Below, piece after piece: positions 13,301 through 22,493 of a stretch of 64,000 nt of DNA. Under the pieces are notes generated by a model that had not been told where the DNA came from, made no database searches, and worked only from the letters and a program-made list of their open reading frames with translations. Origin of the DNA: Nectonema munidae (taxonomy: Eukaryota; Nematomorpha; Nectonematoida; Nectonematidae). Position 1 is the stretch's first letter, and every line of letters begins with the position of its first letter. A program made the translations under genes and the position numbers. The stretch is from the NCBI GenBank assembly GCA_030549495.1, contig JAUIRK010000029.1:62001-126000 (forward strand), written 5' to 3'.

Positions 13301-15396
13301 TACCACGGAATATCAGCTGATTTAACATCGGCAGCAACTTTTCTCAGCCCAACATTCTTCATGATCGCAATCAGTTCATTCTGCACCATAGCAGACGTAT
13401 AGCTGGCATTCTTTGGCACAGTCTTAAATATGTTTCGGAGCTTTTCGTCTTATACTCAAAGAGTCTAAGAAACAGACCAGAAGGCTCATCCATGCTTTCT
13501 TGATCCAGAGTATCCATACCACTGTGTTTGTCGCCCCTCAGAGGAAGTTCATTAATGCACAAAAACTGGATAACTTGAGCAATGGATCTCAAGTAATACC
13601 TGTTTTTGTCGAGCTGCGTTTCATTAACCAGCGTTGACACACGTTTATCTGTACCTCGGACGTTTCTTTCCTTCCTTCCATATAGCCATGGCCTGTAAAT
13701 GAGCAGCGCTGGTGCTATGCTTGTTTAAGCCTTTGTTGCTTTCCAAAGCGTGTCGCCAGTTGGTATAGCCGCTGACTATGAACTGATTATCTGCACTATG
13801 TTTTGAAAAATGTCGACAGCAGTAACAATACGCTGCTTTCTTTTCCATCGAAAATTCCAGCCAGTCCCTACCATTATACCACGAAACCTGAAAGTCACGT
13901 TGCTTCGTTCCAAACTTAGCCCGAGCATAAGAACTGCGCCGTGGTTGTACAGATTTTTCATTAATCTTTCCAAGATCTGATGGTGAGCCAGACTCTACTG
14001 ATGTCATCGGAATAGTTTTAACAAACTTGGACAAAGACATATCGAAAATAAACGTCTTTAAGCTTCTAAAAAACGTCATAAATTTGCTGTATTCAATGAA
14101 TCCGTCAATAATAAGGTGCTGATCGAGCCAACAATGAACTTGCTTACCTTGAAATTTTGTGACATGAAGTGAAAATGCCCTGAGACAGTGAATAATGAGG
14201 AATACAATACAGCTGGACTGTGCCTAGACATTGTAACACTGCTACACGGTGTACGAGATAGACGCCAGACAGAGATTCCCCCCTAAGCGCCCAAGTTGGT
14301 AAATTTACAGCCCAGAGACTTATCCCAGGGGATCTAAGATAAAAAGAAAGCAATAGAAAGAAAGAAAGATATATTTGCAAAAAGATACGTATAAACAAAA
14401 AAAAGTGATAAATAAAAAGAAATATGCTGTACAAATTACTTAATGAAATAATTGAGTTAGATGCTTTTTACATTTCTTTTATTGATTGAATGGAAAATTA
14501 AAAAGAAGCCATTGAAAACTTGAGGAAATTCAAAATCAAACCGAAATTTAAAAAAAAAGCAATAGAATGTCTGATCAAATGTATTGTTATGGTTGTTCCA
14601 ACTTTTTGAATTGCTTTGTTGTAATAGTAGTTTTGAGTGCCGTTTTTTCGTGCCCCATTTTGGGGGGGGGGGGGCACAAGTCAGAATTGGGGGGGGGGGG
14701 GGGGCACACGCCCCCCCCCGTGCCCCCCATGACGACTGGCCTGTATACAACTATAGTGGATCTTTTCAATTAGTTCCATATAAAAGTCTTTCTGGTACAA
14801 CTTTTATTCTTTGTCTGCGAGGAGAACATAAGTATATTTTTTAGTTTTAATACACAAAGTTAAATTTTAGGTGGAAAATTAAAGTCAATTTTTGGAATAA
14901 GGACATTTTAAATTTTGGAAGCTCTTTTAGAAGTGCGTTTATTTAATTCCAAACCACACGAATATTCTCCGTTTATGAATACGAATTCAAATAAATTTTG
15001 TCACAGCATCTGAAAAAGCGTTCAAAGTTAGGGAAATATTTTTCACAATTATAATAATAAGATTTTAACAGAAATTTTTTTTAGCAGTATGCCAAATAAT
15101 GCATTTTATATTCCATTTTACAATTTCCCAATTCATTATTCCGTATATATGCATAACATAATTCCTATACATTAAAACATGATTCATCAACACGAAACTT
15201 CTCCTCCTTTGTTAAGGCGTGTATAGCTGCACGATTGGCTCAATCTCTCACGCTCTCACTTTACACTTATTCCTTGGATTCTGAAAACCAATACCTTCTA
15301 TCCTCTTCAAAAAATGGCTGGAAGTTGCTCAAGTTGATTTTATCCTTGTCTAGTGAAGATACCGTTAAGAAGTGGAAAACTATGTTTGCCAATTAA
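1230..15396 (+). CDS. HYKK: Hydroxylysine kinase (APH-type), five exons, N-terminus missing
   Basis: Exons at 1230-1386, 4217-4351, 6163-6528, 9708-9955 and 15217-15396 join in phase (0-1, 1-1, 1-1, 1-0, 0-stop) with GT-AG borders and give about 361 residues. Vertebrate HYKK is about 373, so only some 30 N-terminal residues are missing, presumably on an exon left of the window. The family phosphorylates 5-hydroxy-L-lysine with GTP in cytosolic lysine/collagen breakdown. Landmarks in order: FDDKNYLV in exon 1, FLVRLLTYVPG in exon 3, the catalytic loop ALIHGDFNEQN spanning the exon 3/4 join, the metal-binding GVIDFGDCHYSY in exon 4, and an ARLAQSLTLSLY helix in exon 5. Introns hold a LINE end, a foldback repeat, a SINE and a hAT element. 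No key residue appears lost. Another APH/choline-kinase-fold enzyme is possible, but the order of motifs matches HYKK closely. Confidence 0.93.
1480..2201 (+). mobile_element. 5'-truncated CR1/L2-like LINE, 3' end
   Basis: Translated pieces read as the end of a non-LTR reverse transcriptase: SQKDLGVIVNSNLDP, LYKTLIRPILEY, SYTERLKKLNLPS and FFSQ..MINDWNSLPD-type text, the last part an open frame at 1757-2110. The reading frame upstream is broken by a stop. The copy closes with about five TTATG units (2176-2201), the sort of short repeat tail left by CR1/L2-like elements. It lies in the first intron of the kinase gene, same strand. A relative sits at 36.85-40.70 kb on the minus strand. Confidence 0.8.
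3240..3985. mobile_element. Foldback-type element with TTCATCGT subrepeats in its arms
   Basis: The left arm (about 3240-3375) has at least five TTCATCGT-like units at 15-25-bp spacing. The right arm (about 3925-3985), read in reverse complement, gives the matching series TTTCATCGT, TATTTTCATCGT, TAATTACATCGC. The middle is AT-rich with no coding signal. The termini are approximate. It sits in kinase intron 1. Confidence 0.6.
4217..4351 (+). CDS. HYKK: HYKK exon b
   Basis: Acceptor CAATCAG|AAGCTC; donor ATAG|GTATGT. Completes a split GAA codon to give IEAQHATMKHLNEKGI..., matching the LIEVQNHIIMFL helix of human HYKK. 45 codons' length, phase 1 at both borders. Confidence 0.92.
6163..6528 (+). 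CDS. HYKK: HYKK exon c
   Basis: The acceptor TATTTAAG|AACTC is pyrimidine-poor, but it is the one that restores phase and yields ELNPEVFLVRLLTYVPG, aligned with the human SYLVRLLTYLPG. The exon continues through FEIGEYLAILDKHL and ETIWSLKSIPKLRGFL to SLYKR, ending on the first base of the split Ala codon before the catalytic loop; donor G|GTGTTT. Confidence 0.92.
6880..7190 (+). repeat. Possible LINE 3' untranslated end with (TTC)n tail
   Basis: A T-rich stretch ends GAATAAAG followed by four to five TTC units (about 7159-7180). That is how several non-LTR elements end, but no reverse transcriptase text precedes it. The open frame at 6915-7157 is low-complexity Phe/Leu/Ile and is not believed. 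Tentative. Confidence 0.25.
7602..7760 (-). mobile_element. tRNA-derived SINE with perfect 13-bp target duplication
   Basis: Read on the minus strand it starts GGGGCCTGAGTAAGTTGG (A-box-like), carries the B-box GGTTCGATCC, and ends in a run of TTTACC/ATTACC units. The 13-bp duplication TTTAAAGTCTAAT flanks it at 7589-7601 and 7761-7773 without mismatch, so it is a retroposed copy and not a tRNA gene. Relatives: 58488-58645 and a fragment at 45938-45962. Confidence 0.8.
8976..9205. repeat. Tandem duplication (116-bp offset) with ATCTTATGTCT units
   Basis: About 55 bp starting TACCTTACA, through CCAACGAACATTTGC, recur at 8976 and 9092, separated and followed by short TATCTTATGTCT / AAATCTTA units. 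The final CTACATATGTAG is palindromic. It lies in kinase intron 3 and has no coding signal. Confidence 0.7.
9708..9955 (+). CDS. HYKK: HYKK exon d, catalytic loop
   Basis: Acceptor TGTGTAG|CTTTAATCC; donor CCT|GTAAGA. It encodes LIHGDFNEQNIIM (His-Gly-Asp catalytic loop), GVIDFGDCHYSYLVFELAL (metal-binding Asp and following helix) and a third block ending PLSEEELIALP. The order and spacing equal human HYKK. It ends in phase 0. Confidence 0.95.
11525..14743 (-). mobile_element. hAT transposon copy 1 (3219 bp), in HYKK intron 4
   Basis: Termini read CAGGCCCGTCGCC (left) and, reversed, CAGGCCAGTCGTC (right). An 8-bp target duplication flanks them: TATACCAC at 11517-11524 and TATACAAC at 14744-14751, one mismatch. 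Both ends carry long G or C runs (9-15 bases). The coding strand is minus, opposite to the host gene. A shorter relative lies at 47743-48862, with about 93% matching in the 3' non-coding end by eye. Confidence 0.93.
11845..14079 (-). pseudogene. hAT transposase (TTF zinc finger, DUF4371-like, hATC), broken
   Basis: From 14079 downward: a TTF-type zinc-finger segment with AYCYCCRHFSKH and GYTNWRHAL (to 13645), a linker (13640-13371), the catalytic core with IPWYTLKSDGTRD, YDGASVMCG and VHCFNHQLHLVVVH (13419-12862), a helical segment (12743-12318), and the hATC dimerisation domain with AVCEASFSTLTRVLTSYRRS ending KIQLY-stop at 11845. The pieces lie in different frames, so roughly four frameshifts or stops separate them, and part of the middle after 12862 is degraded. 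Such proteins are annotated as ZMYM1- or P52rIPK-like in animals. It is a decayed copy, not a host gene. Confidence 0.88.
15217..15396 (+). CDS. HYKK: HYKK terminal exon
   Basis: Acceptor CTCCTCCTTTGTTAAG|GCG with a good pyrimidine tract. It starts in phase 0 and encodes ACIAARLAQSLTLSLYTYSL, then a SENQYLLSSSKNGWKLLKL segment, ending KTMFAN-stop. This matches the human tail VCSRFCQSL...[22 protein letters not shown] in order and spacing. It lies 5.3 kb beyond exon d because a hAT element fills the intron. Confidence 0.9.
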   Translation, partial: ACIAARLAQSLTLSLYTYSLDSENQYLLSSSKNGWKLLKLILSLSSEDTVKKWKTMFAN

Positions 15397-15485
15397 TTTG
15401 AGCACAGTTTCTTTTGCAAATTATTATCTTATATTTTATGAGTGTGACTTTTTGCTGAAAAGTTCCTTTTTGATGAAAACAATTT

Positions 15486-15491
15486 AATAAA
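15486..15491 (+). terminator. HYKK: Poly(A) signal AATAAA for HYKK
   Basis: AATAAA 90 bp after the kinase stop codon. It is the first canonical signal downstream; in sequence this AT-rich the motif is also common by chance. Confidence 0.5.
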
Positions 15492-15499
15492 TAGTGGCA

Positions 15500-16395
15500 T
15501 AATTTTTTGTAAAAAGTGATTTTATTATGGCTATATATTTTTTTTTAATTAAAATACTTTAAGTTTAAAAATGTAAAATGCATGCGAATAAGAAAACGTA
15601 TTTAGCGCATGAACATTTTTATTCTTTTTCCTAAATATTCTTAAAACAAACAAATTATTAAAAACGATTTTTAACTATATTTTTTTTTAATTTTTTATAA
15701 TTTGAAGTTAAAATATAAAAGCACAATAAACTTACAAATTTTTGCAAATCGAAAAAAAAAATTTGTAAGTTTAAAATTTTAAACAAAATACAAAAAAATA
15801 ATAGTTTAGCAAGAATACTTATCATTTTTAAACAACTTTTGTGCAAACAGCTGTTTTCAGTTAAAAGATGAACGCACTTCCGTGTATAAAGATGTTTTAC
15901 CATTGTGTTTGATTTTGGGCGGATTTTTGACTGACAAGTAAAGGAATATCTTCATCCATAAAGGGATGCCTATCCGGATCACTTACGAAAATAGTCATAA
16001 CGGAAACCGTGATATTAATCCTCCTTCGTGAAACAAAATCAAAATAGCAAATGATCTTACTTTCAATGTAGGTTTTTAAAGTTTTATTCTTTGACTTTTA
16101 AATTTATTGAATTTACATGTTTTAAATTTCAGTGATTAAAAAACCATTTTGTTAGGAGGACCTGTAATTTTTGCGTTTTGTCTGTCTCTTCTAAAGTCTT
16201 TAAAAATAAGTAGTGCTTAAAATAGAAAGATTATATAACCAACTATGCTCACATATCATGCGACTTGAGTTGTAATTTGCTGGTATACCCAAGTATTTCA
16301 GAATACTAAATCTGAAGAAGCATTGATGATGCGAAATTTTACTGAATTGTGTATAAGGCATCAGATGAAAATAGATAGTAAAAATTGGAGTAAAC
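15500..16395. other. AT-rich intergenic sequence, nothing recognised
   Basis: No exon, repeat terminus or RNA gene seen. It contains a small hairpin (AAACTTACAAATTTTT near 15728 against AAATTTGTAAGTTT near 15760). Confidence 0.5.
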
Positions 16396-16398
16396 TTA

Positions 16399-16645
16399 CT
16401 TTAACAATTTCTGCCATTTTCATAAAAATTACTCCATAATTCTTTTTTCATAATTAGGATGTTTTCGATAGTTGTTTCAGTTTCAAACGATTCTCCAGGT
16501 TCATACTTTCTCACTTCAAAGTCAAAGTTTTTGCATTAAAATTTGTATTTTCAACACTGAAACTGAGCGCAAAAGGCTTGAACACATTCATTATTTCGAA
16601 GTAAAACTCTCTGAAGATTCTCTACAATATCTTCTTGAGAAAAAT
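16399..16645 (-). pseudogene. Possible Helitron-like protein scrap
   Basis: On the minus strand one frame reads EDIVENLQRVLLRNNECVQAF, then after two stops NFDFEVRKYEPGESFETE and TTIENILIMKKELW. The pattern LQ..L..NN..VQ.F followed by a GE...(A/T)PT..E+..++ block resembles the Helitron N-terminal domain before the Rep/helicase part. The match is weak and short. It could instead be a relic exon of an unknown gene. From here to about 18730 I see nothing else. Confidence 0.28.
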
Positions 16646-18734
16646 TAAAGCAATTTACAAATATTAAAATATGGAAATTCACGAAGTTCAATTAAATTGA
16701 TTTCAAAACCATTGAAATAGATTGAAGTAAACGTTCTCCTTTATATTTCAACTTTTAATATACTCTTGAAGGTAATTGAAAGATCATTGATTACATTAAA
16801 GAAATTAGCATCCGAACAGCATTCACCTTTCTGTTTAATTAGAGGAAAAAATAAAATGAAAATATTTTATTTACGATTAAAACTATAGTATTTCTAATAT
16901 TAAACATTAATACTTTCAATAGGGTTAATTTAGAATAAATTGACCATACATAAATAAACTTAATAATCTTACTTATTAATAGTCACAAAACGAGAATAAA
17001 TTAACAAATCAAAATTATTTACAAAAATATTCATAGTAAATAACTTACATGTATAGTGGTATGAAAAGTGAAAAGTGGGTAAAAATAAACGATTATACAA
17101 GCGGAAGGAACAAAAGAATCAAATAATTAAGCAGAGAAAAAGTGATTGGTTTGTTGAAAACTTGTAAATTTTTTAAATGCGCCACCATTATTTTGCTTAG
17201 ATTTAAAATGTGTAATATTTAATTTATAATTTGCTTGTGAACAAAGCTATAATAGTTAATGCCATGATACTGATTCGTTAAAAAGCGAAGAAGTGGAACA
17301 ATGAATGGACTTTCACCCATAGATCTTTCAAGAACTAACTCAATATCACTGAATGTACACACCAAATAACTCAAGATCAGAAAGCATGTGATTTTATGAA
17401 GAATTAGAAAAATTGTGATTTTGAAAGCCTACCGTGAGTTATGTGTGTGGAATTATAAGTTCGCACGGTTAATTCTCAACGAATTTCTGATTCTATACGT
17501 TGAGGTTAAATAAAATTATTCAGTTGGATAAAATGATTACCTGTTAAGGAGTGGGTATTGCTTTAATTCATGCTAATTACACTCCCTACACATCCACACA
17601 AAAATATGACTTTCTCTCTAAACACCTTTGTGAAAGCATATGAAAAATTTTAGCAAATCGTATCTTCCATCTGAATGTTACATGTGGTGTATTCCAAAGG
17701 TATTGCCTTTGATATTACTAAAATTTGTGTTAATATCATCACTTCACATTGATCTATCTTAGAAATCTTTTTTTGCATAAAAAATTTATTATAAACAAGT
17801 ATATAATATAGATAAAAAAATTGTCATCACATTTTTGTTTAAAAAAAATAAGAAGAAATGTAATATGCAGATGTTTTCATTGGAAAGGAGATTTTTACTT
17901 TTCGAGCTCATTTTTGACTTTTCTTTTGGTCTTTTTTTCAAATTTTGAACTTTTTGGATATTTCAAGTAAATTTCATTCCAATTCATTTCGTAGAACTAA
18001 AAAAAAATTCATTTCATTTATATCTTTTTTTTTCATTTGGCAAAAAGAAAAACGAGCATATTCATGAGAAAGTATAAGGTAAAAAAAGCGTAAAATTTCC
18101 CATTTCCATTTTTAACACATTTTCGGATTTAGCAAGACAAGTTAATATATATATTAATTTGTGAGTGTCTTTTTCTTTAATTATTATTATAGCAGTATAT
18201 TACAAAATGTCTGTTAGAAAAAGTGAAGTGAAATAAATTTATTAAAATCGTGAGTAAACTGTTCTATTGTATTTTTCTTTATATACTAGGTGTATCATTT
18301 AAAAGTAAAGTTAATGCTAACCAAGAGGTAGCGGAGCAATATCTAAAGTTGGAAATGAGCAATCTACTTTTTGTAGACATACTTGCCTTTTTCGTTTATT
18401 CCAACACATATTGAAATGAGAGTAATTTCGTGTATTGAAAGAGATTAGTTTTCGTTTATTTGATTTATCAAAGAATATACTTAAATTTGAAATAGTAACT
18501 TTGTCATTTGTTTATAAGCAAGGTAAAACAAAAGAACAAAAAAAATAAAAGCAGTTAAAATTAACTCATTTTAGTTCACACAAAGCAGATGATTTGGAGT
18601 TCTTTTGCTTTCCTCTAGATAAGGTTTTCCTCAACTTTTTTACATTGAGACAGCCTAGGAAACTTTGTGCTTGCCATATGATAAAACTAATGTTTCAGCA
18701 ATTTTTACTTTAAATACACAGTCTCATTATATTA

Positions 18735-19245
18735 AACGGTGATAGGTAAATTGCCACTTGGATAATGCCAAGCGAAAAATTGTCATTTGGGAATATTGCC
18801 ATTTACAAATTGAAAAATTAATATCCAAGAATATAAAGTTTAATCTGATGAAAATAAAGCCTCGTTCTACAATTCCTAAAATATACCAGACTATTTATAT
18901 TGAAATCAAAACAACTAAAATTTTGATTTATAGATAACAAAGTTCTGAAAGTTATTAAATCTTTTATTTCATTTGTTTCGTTATATTATTATAAAGATAT
19001 ATTTTTTTTTCTCTATCTTTCTCTAAATTTTAATCAATATAACTATTTTGGTATATTCTAGGAATTGTAAAAAAAAGTCTTAAATTTTCATCAAGTTAAA
19101 CATGATATTCTTGAACATCAATCCTTGAATTTGTCACTGGCAGTTTTCTGATTGGAAATTTTCCTCTCGCGCAATTTTTGGCCTGGCAAATATTCAAAGG
19201 CCAATTTTCCCTGGACGATACTAAAATATTTGCATAAACACAACT
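18735..19245. mobile_element. Inverted-repeat element with AATTGCCA-type subrepeats
   Basis: The left arm (18735-18810) carries AAATTGCCACTTGG, AATGCCAAG, AAAAATTGTCATTTGG and ATTGCCATTT. The right arm (19125-19240), reversed, gives AAAATTGGCCTTTG, TTTGCCAGGCC, AAAAATTGCGC and AACTGCCAGTGAC. The centre is AT-rich. Limits approximate; no target duplication identified. Confidence 0.5.
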
Positions 19246-20159
19246 TAACAAGATATGGAGATCGTTCATTATTTGAAAACAAAAATATGAAAAATTTTTC
19301 TTATTTTATTATAACATATTTGTATTTGATTAATAATAAAATTTTATACAAAAAAATAGTTATGTTCAATATTTTTAAAGTAGAAAAATAATTTAAACCA
19401 AAAAAGAGGAATACGTGTAATGCAAGTTTGGCGGCACCCTTCAATCAATGTTACGAGACCCCTATGTGCTGCGGCACAGAGATTGAAAACCATTGGTCTA
19501 CAGGAACAATGACCCAAGATTAAAAGGTTTCATCTTCTTGGATATAATTGTGCTTTGCTTAAGCCCTTGACTATTATGTTAAAAAATAAATGTTCAGCCA
19601 ATCAAATTGTGCCAATAAAAACAACATAGTTTACCGGATTGAAGTTTTTGTTCGAATTTTGAGAAAATTTTGCTTGTTTTTGTTGGGTAAGCTTGGCATT
19701 GTATGCCAAATCCATCTTATATATTTCCCATCTTCCGTTCTCTTCATCCCAAAAACTGTTTGTCTTTATGATATCCAAATATCTGTATTAAATATTTTAA
19801 AATTTGATACTCTAAGTTATTTCAACGGCATAAAATAAATTCTTAAGAAATTATGCAAACATTTTTATGAAGCCTTTGAAGTGAAATATATAAAACTTGT
19901 TGAACTTGATATTATAAAGAATTTTCTTTCAACACTAAATCATAAATCACTAATATAAAGAAATGTGTGTGAGATATAGGAGATTCATTTTTAATATTCT
20001 TTCTTTAGTTAAATTATTATTCTTTTGATAAATAAATTTCAATTGAAACTTTGAAGTCTTATAATTTACTTTCATTTGAAATAAAAGATTTTATAAACTT
20101 CAATTTTCACGCAGGTAGACAAACTTAATTTCTTTTAGATTTAACGCTTTCAAGTATTT

Positions 20160-20785
20160 CAGAGGCGTAGCCCCTCTTTCATCCTCAGGGGGCATGAAAA
20201 ATTCAGGGGGGGGGGGCAAGAAATGTATTATTTATTTTGATTGGTTTACCATATCTGAAAAAATGAATAGGGCTTTTTGGAAGATGAAATTGAAGTCAGA
20301 TTAAAAAAAGTGTAAAAAATAAGACAACATTTATTAAAAATTATATAGCAAGTGTTTATAGAGAAAACTTTCTAGGTTTTTTAAGCCATACTTTTGTGAA
20401 CATTTCGAAAGTATTATAATTAGTTAATATTTTTTCGTAATGTAAGAGTGTAAGTCGAGCTTCTCTATAGGGAGTCATCAATCTACGATGAAAGGTGTCA
20501 ATTATATTGAGAACAGAGAAGACGCACCCTACGATAGAACTGTTGTTGTGGAGATAAGGTAGGAATATTGTAATATATCAACTCCTTCAAGAGATAAAAT
20601 AAAGTTGGTAATTTCCGAAATAATATCTTTTTTCATATAAGACTTGAGAACACTAATTTCTCTAACATTGTTACAAATTTTTTTTAAAAAGAGCTTTTTT
20701 GGTGTCTTAATTAATTTTGTCAAGGGTCGCTAGAGATTTTCTCAGGGGGCCTTGCCCTCTGCCCCCACCCCTAGATACGCCTCTG
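20160..20785. mobile_element. hAT-type MITE (626 bp) with perfect 8-bp duplication
   Basis: Starts CAGAGGCGTAGCCCC and ends, reversed, CAGAGGCGTATCTAGG. The duplication AAGTATTT lies at 20152-20159 and 20786-20793 without mismatch. It contains an 11-base G run near the left end and has no transposase text. The short open frame at 20529-20723 is not a believable gene. Confidence 0.88.
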
Positions 20786-20799
20786 AAGTATTTACTTTT

Positions 20800-22300
20800 G
20801 AAAAAATTCGAATCTACCTGCAATGCTTTTTTACCCGAATCGGGTCATCTTTTTTAATTACAAATTATATATTAAAGGTTTTTCTTTGGTAAATATACAT
20901 CATGAGTTTATTTTCATAGACGCATAGATAGCACAAAATATTTGAAATAAAAGTGTAAACTATTCAATACATTTTTTTCTAGTGAAATTTGCAAAGTTGT
21001 GTTTTGTATCAACGCATATAATAGAGATTTGCAGACTAACATTTCGTTAAAATTTTGTTCTCGCTAAATTAAAGTACTTTACAGTAATTAATTTATCAAT
21101 TTCAAAAAGGCTTATTTGTTGTTGGAGTTCAATATCCTCTTGGTTGACCGTAGTCTTCTAAGAAAGCCTATACCAGGTATTAAATTGCTCTTTTTTGTGG
21201 TTTGTCTTTAAAAACCAATCAAAACAAGGAATCAAACATCATTCAAAGAATTTAAATGTGAAGTCAGTATATTGCATGTTTATAAAAGTTTTACTATATT
21301 AAAACTTACTTTACTATAATGAGATTACTCTAACAAAATTGTATTTTCATTACCAATGATATAGTAAAGTAATGCATTGTAATCATTAAAAGTTTAAATA
21401 GTAACCACTTTTGTTTCTAAGTGAGAGAGATTTTAAAAGGCATATTTGATTCAATCTTTCCTTCAAAAGCCACTTCTCATTTGACTTTTTTGCTTAATTT
21501 TCCAAATGAACGAGTATAGACTCTTGACTTAAAGATAGTAAATTCACGCTTTGTTATTCAAATTTATGTAAATTATTTACTTAAATTTTGAAAAAAGATA
21601 AAATATCATTTTTTGATTTTCATGGCTGACTTTTTAAAATAACAATTAAACATTTGTTTTAAAAATAGCCAGAAAATGGACATTTTGATAATTTATGTAT
21701 ATTTTACAGGGTTTTAAGTTCTTGGAATTTAGAATAAATTAGCACACATATTATTTTGAAATTACGCGATAAAATTAACGCAGATTTTGCCTTTTTTCTA
21801 TTATTTTTTTTAAATTCTAAAAAAATTCTCCTGGAAAATTTAAAATATTTTTCTCCATTAATATTATAAGAATACTGATGCTTTATTTTATTTAAGGCTC
21901 ATCACTTGTAAAAATCTAAAAGTTAGAAAATATACCTGAATTTTATATTATGTTGATATTGTAGCGATAATTTTTGATTTGCACTTCACCAAGGAATCAC
22001 TAAAGCTAAAATGATTGGTTTCAAGAATGCATTTTTCGAAATTCCTTTTTATTGTTAAAAACAATATAGAATTGTGAAAAAGTTTTTAAATTTTAAAATT
22101 TTTAAATGTCAATACCTTCAGAAGCCATTAATTATATTATTATTGATATAAATTTTATAACTTTTGAAGTCTAGACTGAAAACGAAAGATACCATAATTA
22201 AATACCCTTCACTTATAAACGATTAAATAATAATAACCTTGAATATCTTTTTACTTCTTTCCAAAATCTCTAAAGCAAATGAAAGACATGCGATTTTAAT
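20800..22300. other. AT-rich intergenic sequence
   Basis: Lies between the convergent ends of the kinase and kinesin genes. No coding, RNA or repeat structure recognised beyond low-complexity A/T runs. Confidence 0.5.
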
Positions 22301-22304
22301 GTCT

Positions 22305-22310
22305 TTTATT
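22305..22310 (-). terminator. Poly(A) signal AATAAA (minus) for the kinesin gene
   Basis: Reverse complement of TTTATT, 61 bp past the kinesin stop codon. It sits in a short inverted repeat (GTCTTTTATTAAAGAC), so the same motif is readable on both strands. Confidence 0.55.
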
Positions 22311-22370
22311 AAAGACAAAATCGCCTTAATTGCTTTCTTAGCAGTTTTGTAAGATATTAAAAGGGTATTC

Positions 22371-22493
22371 TCACTCTTTGGGTATGAAATAATTGACTAT
22401 GTGCTTGGCTAAGCGCGTCTCTTTCTTAAGTTCTTCAAGATACTCCTCCATTTTCTCTCTCTCTTCTTTCTGCTCCAACAAAACTTGCCCCAG
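22371..22493 (-). CDS. Kinesin-2-like exon 9 (terminal)
   Basis: Acceptor TTTTTTTAG|CTGGGG, phase 0. 40 residues of charged coil ending AKHIVNYFIPKE-stop. The stop lies inside AAAGA|GTGAGA, which could also act as a donor, so a further tail exon is not excluded. Confidence 0.85.
   Translation of the reverse strand: MGQVLLEQKEEREKMEEYLEELKKETRLAKHIVNYFIPKE

Noticed and set aside
14457-14844. Pro/Gly-rich open frames
   Set aside because: They arise from translating the long G/C runs of the hAT end.
18288-18400. Mariner-like terminus (ACTAGGTGTATCATTTAAAA)
   Set aside because: No second terminus, TA duplication or transposase text found.
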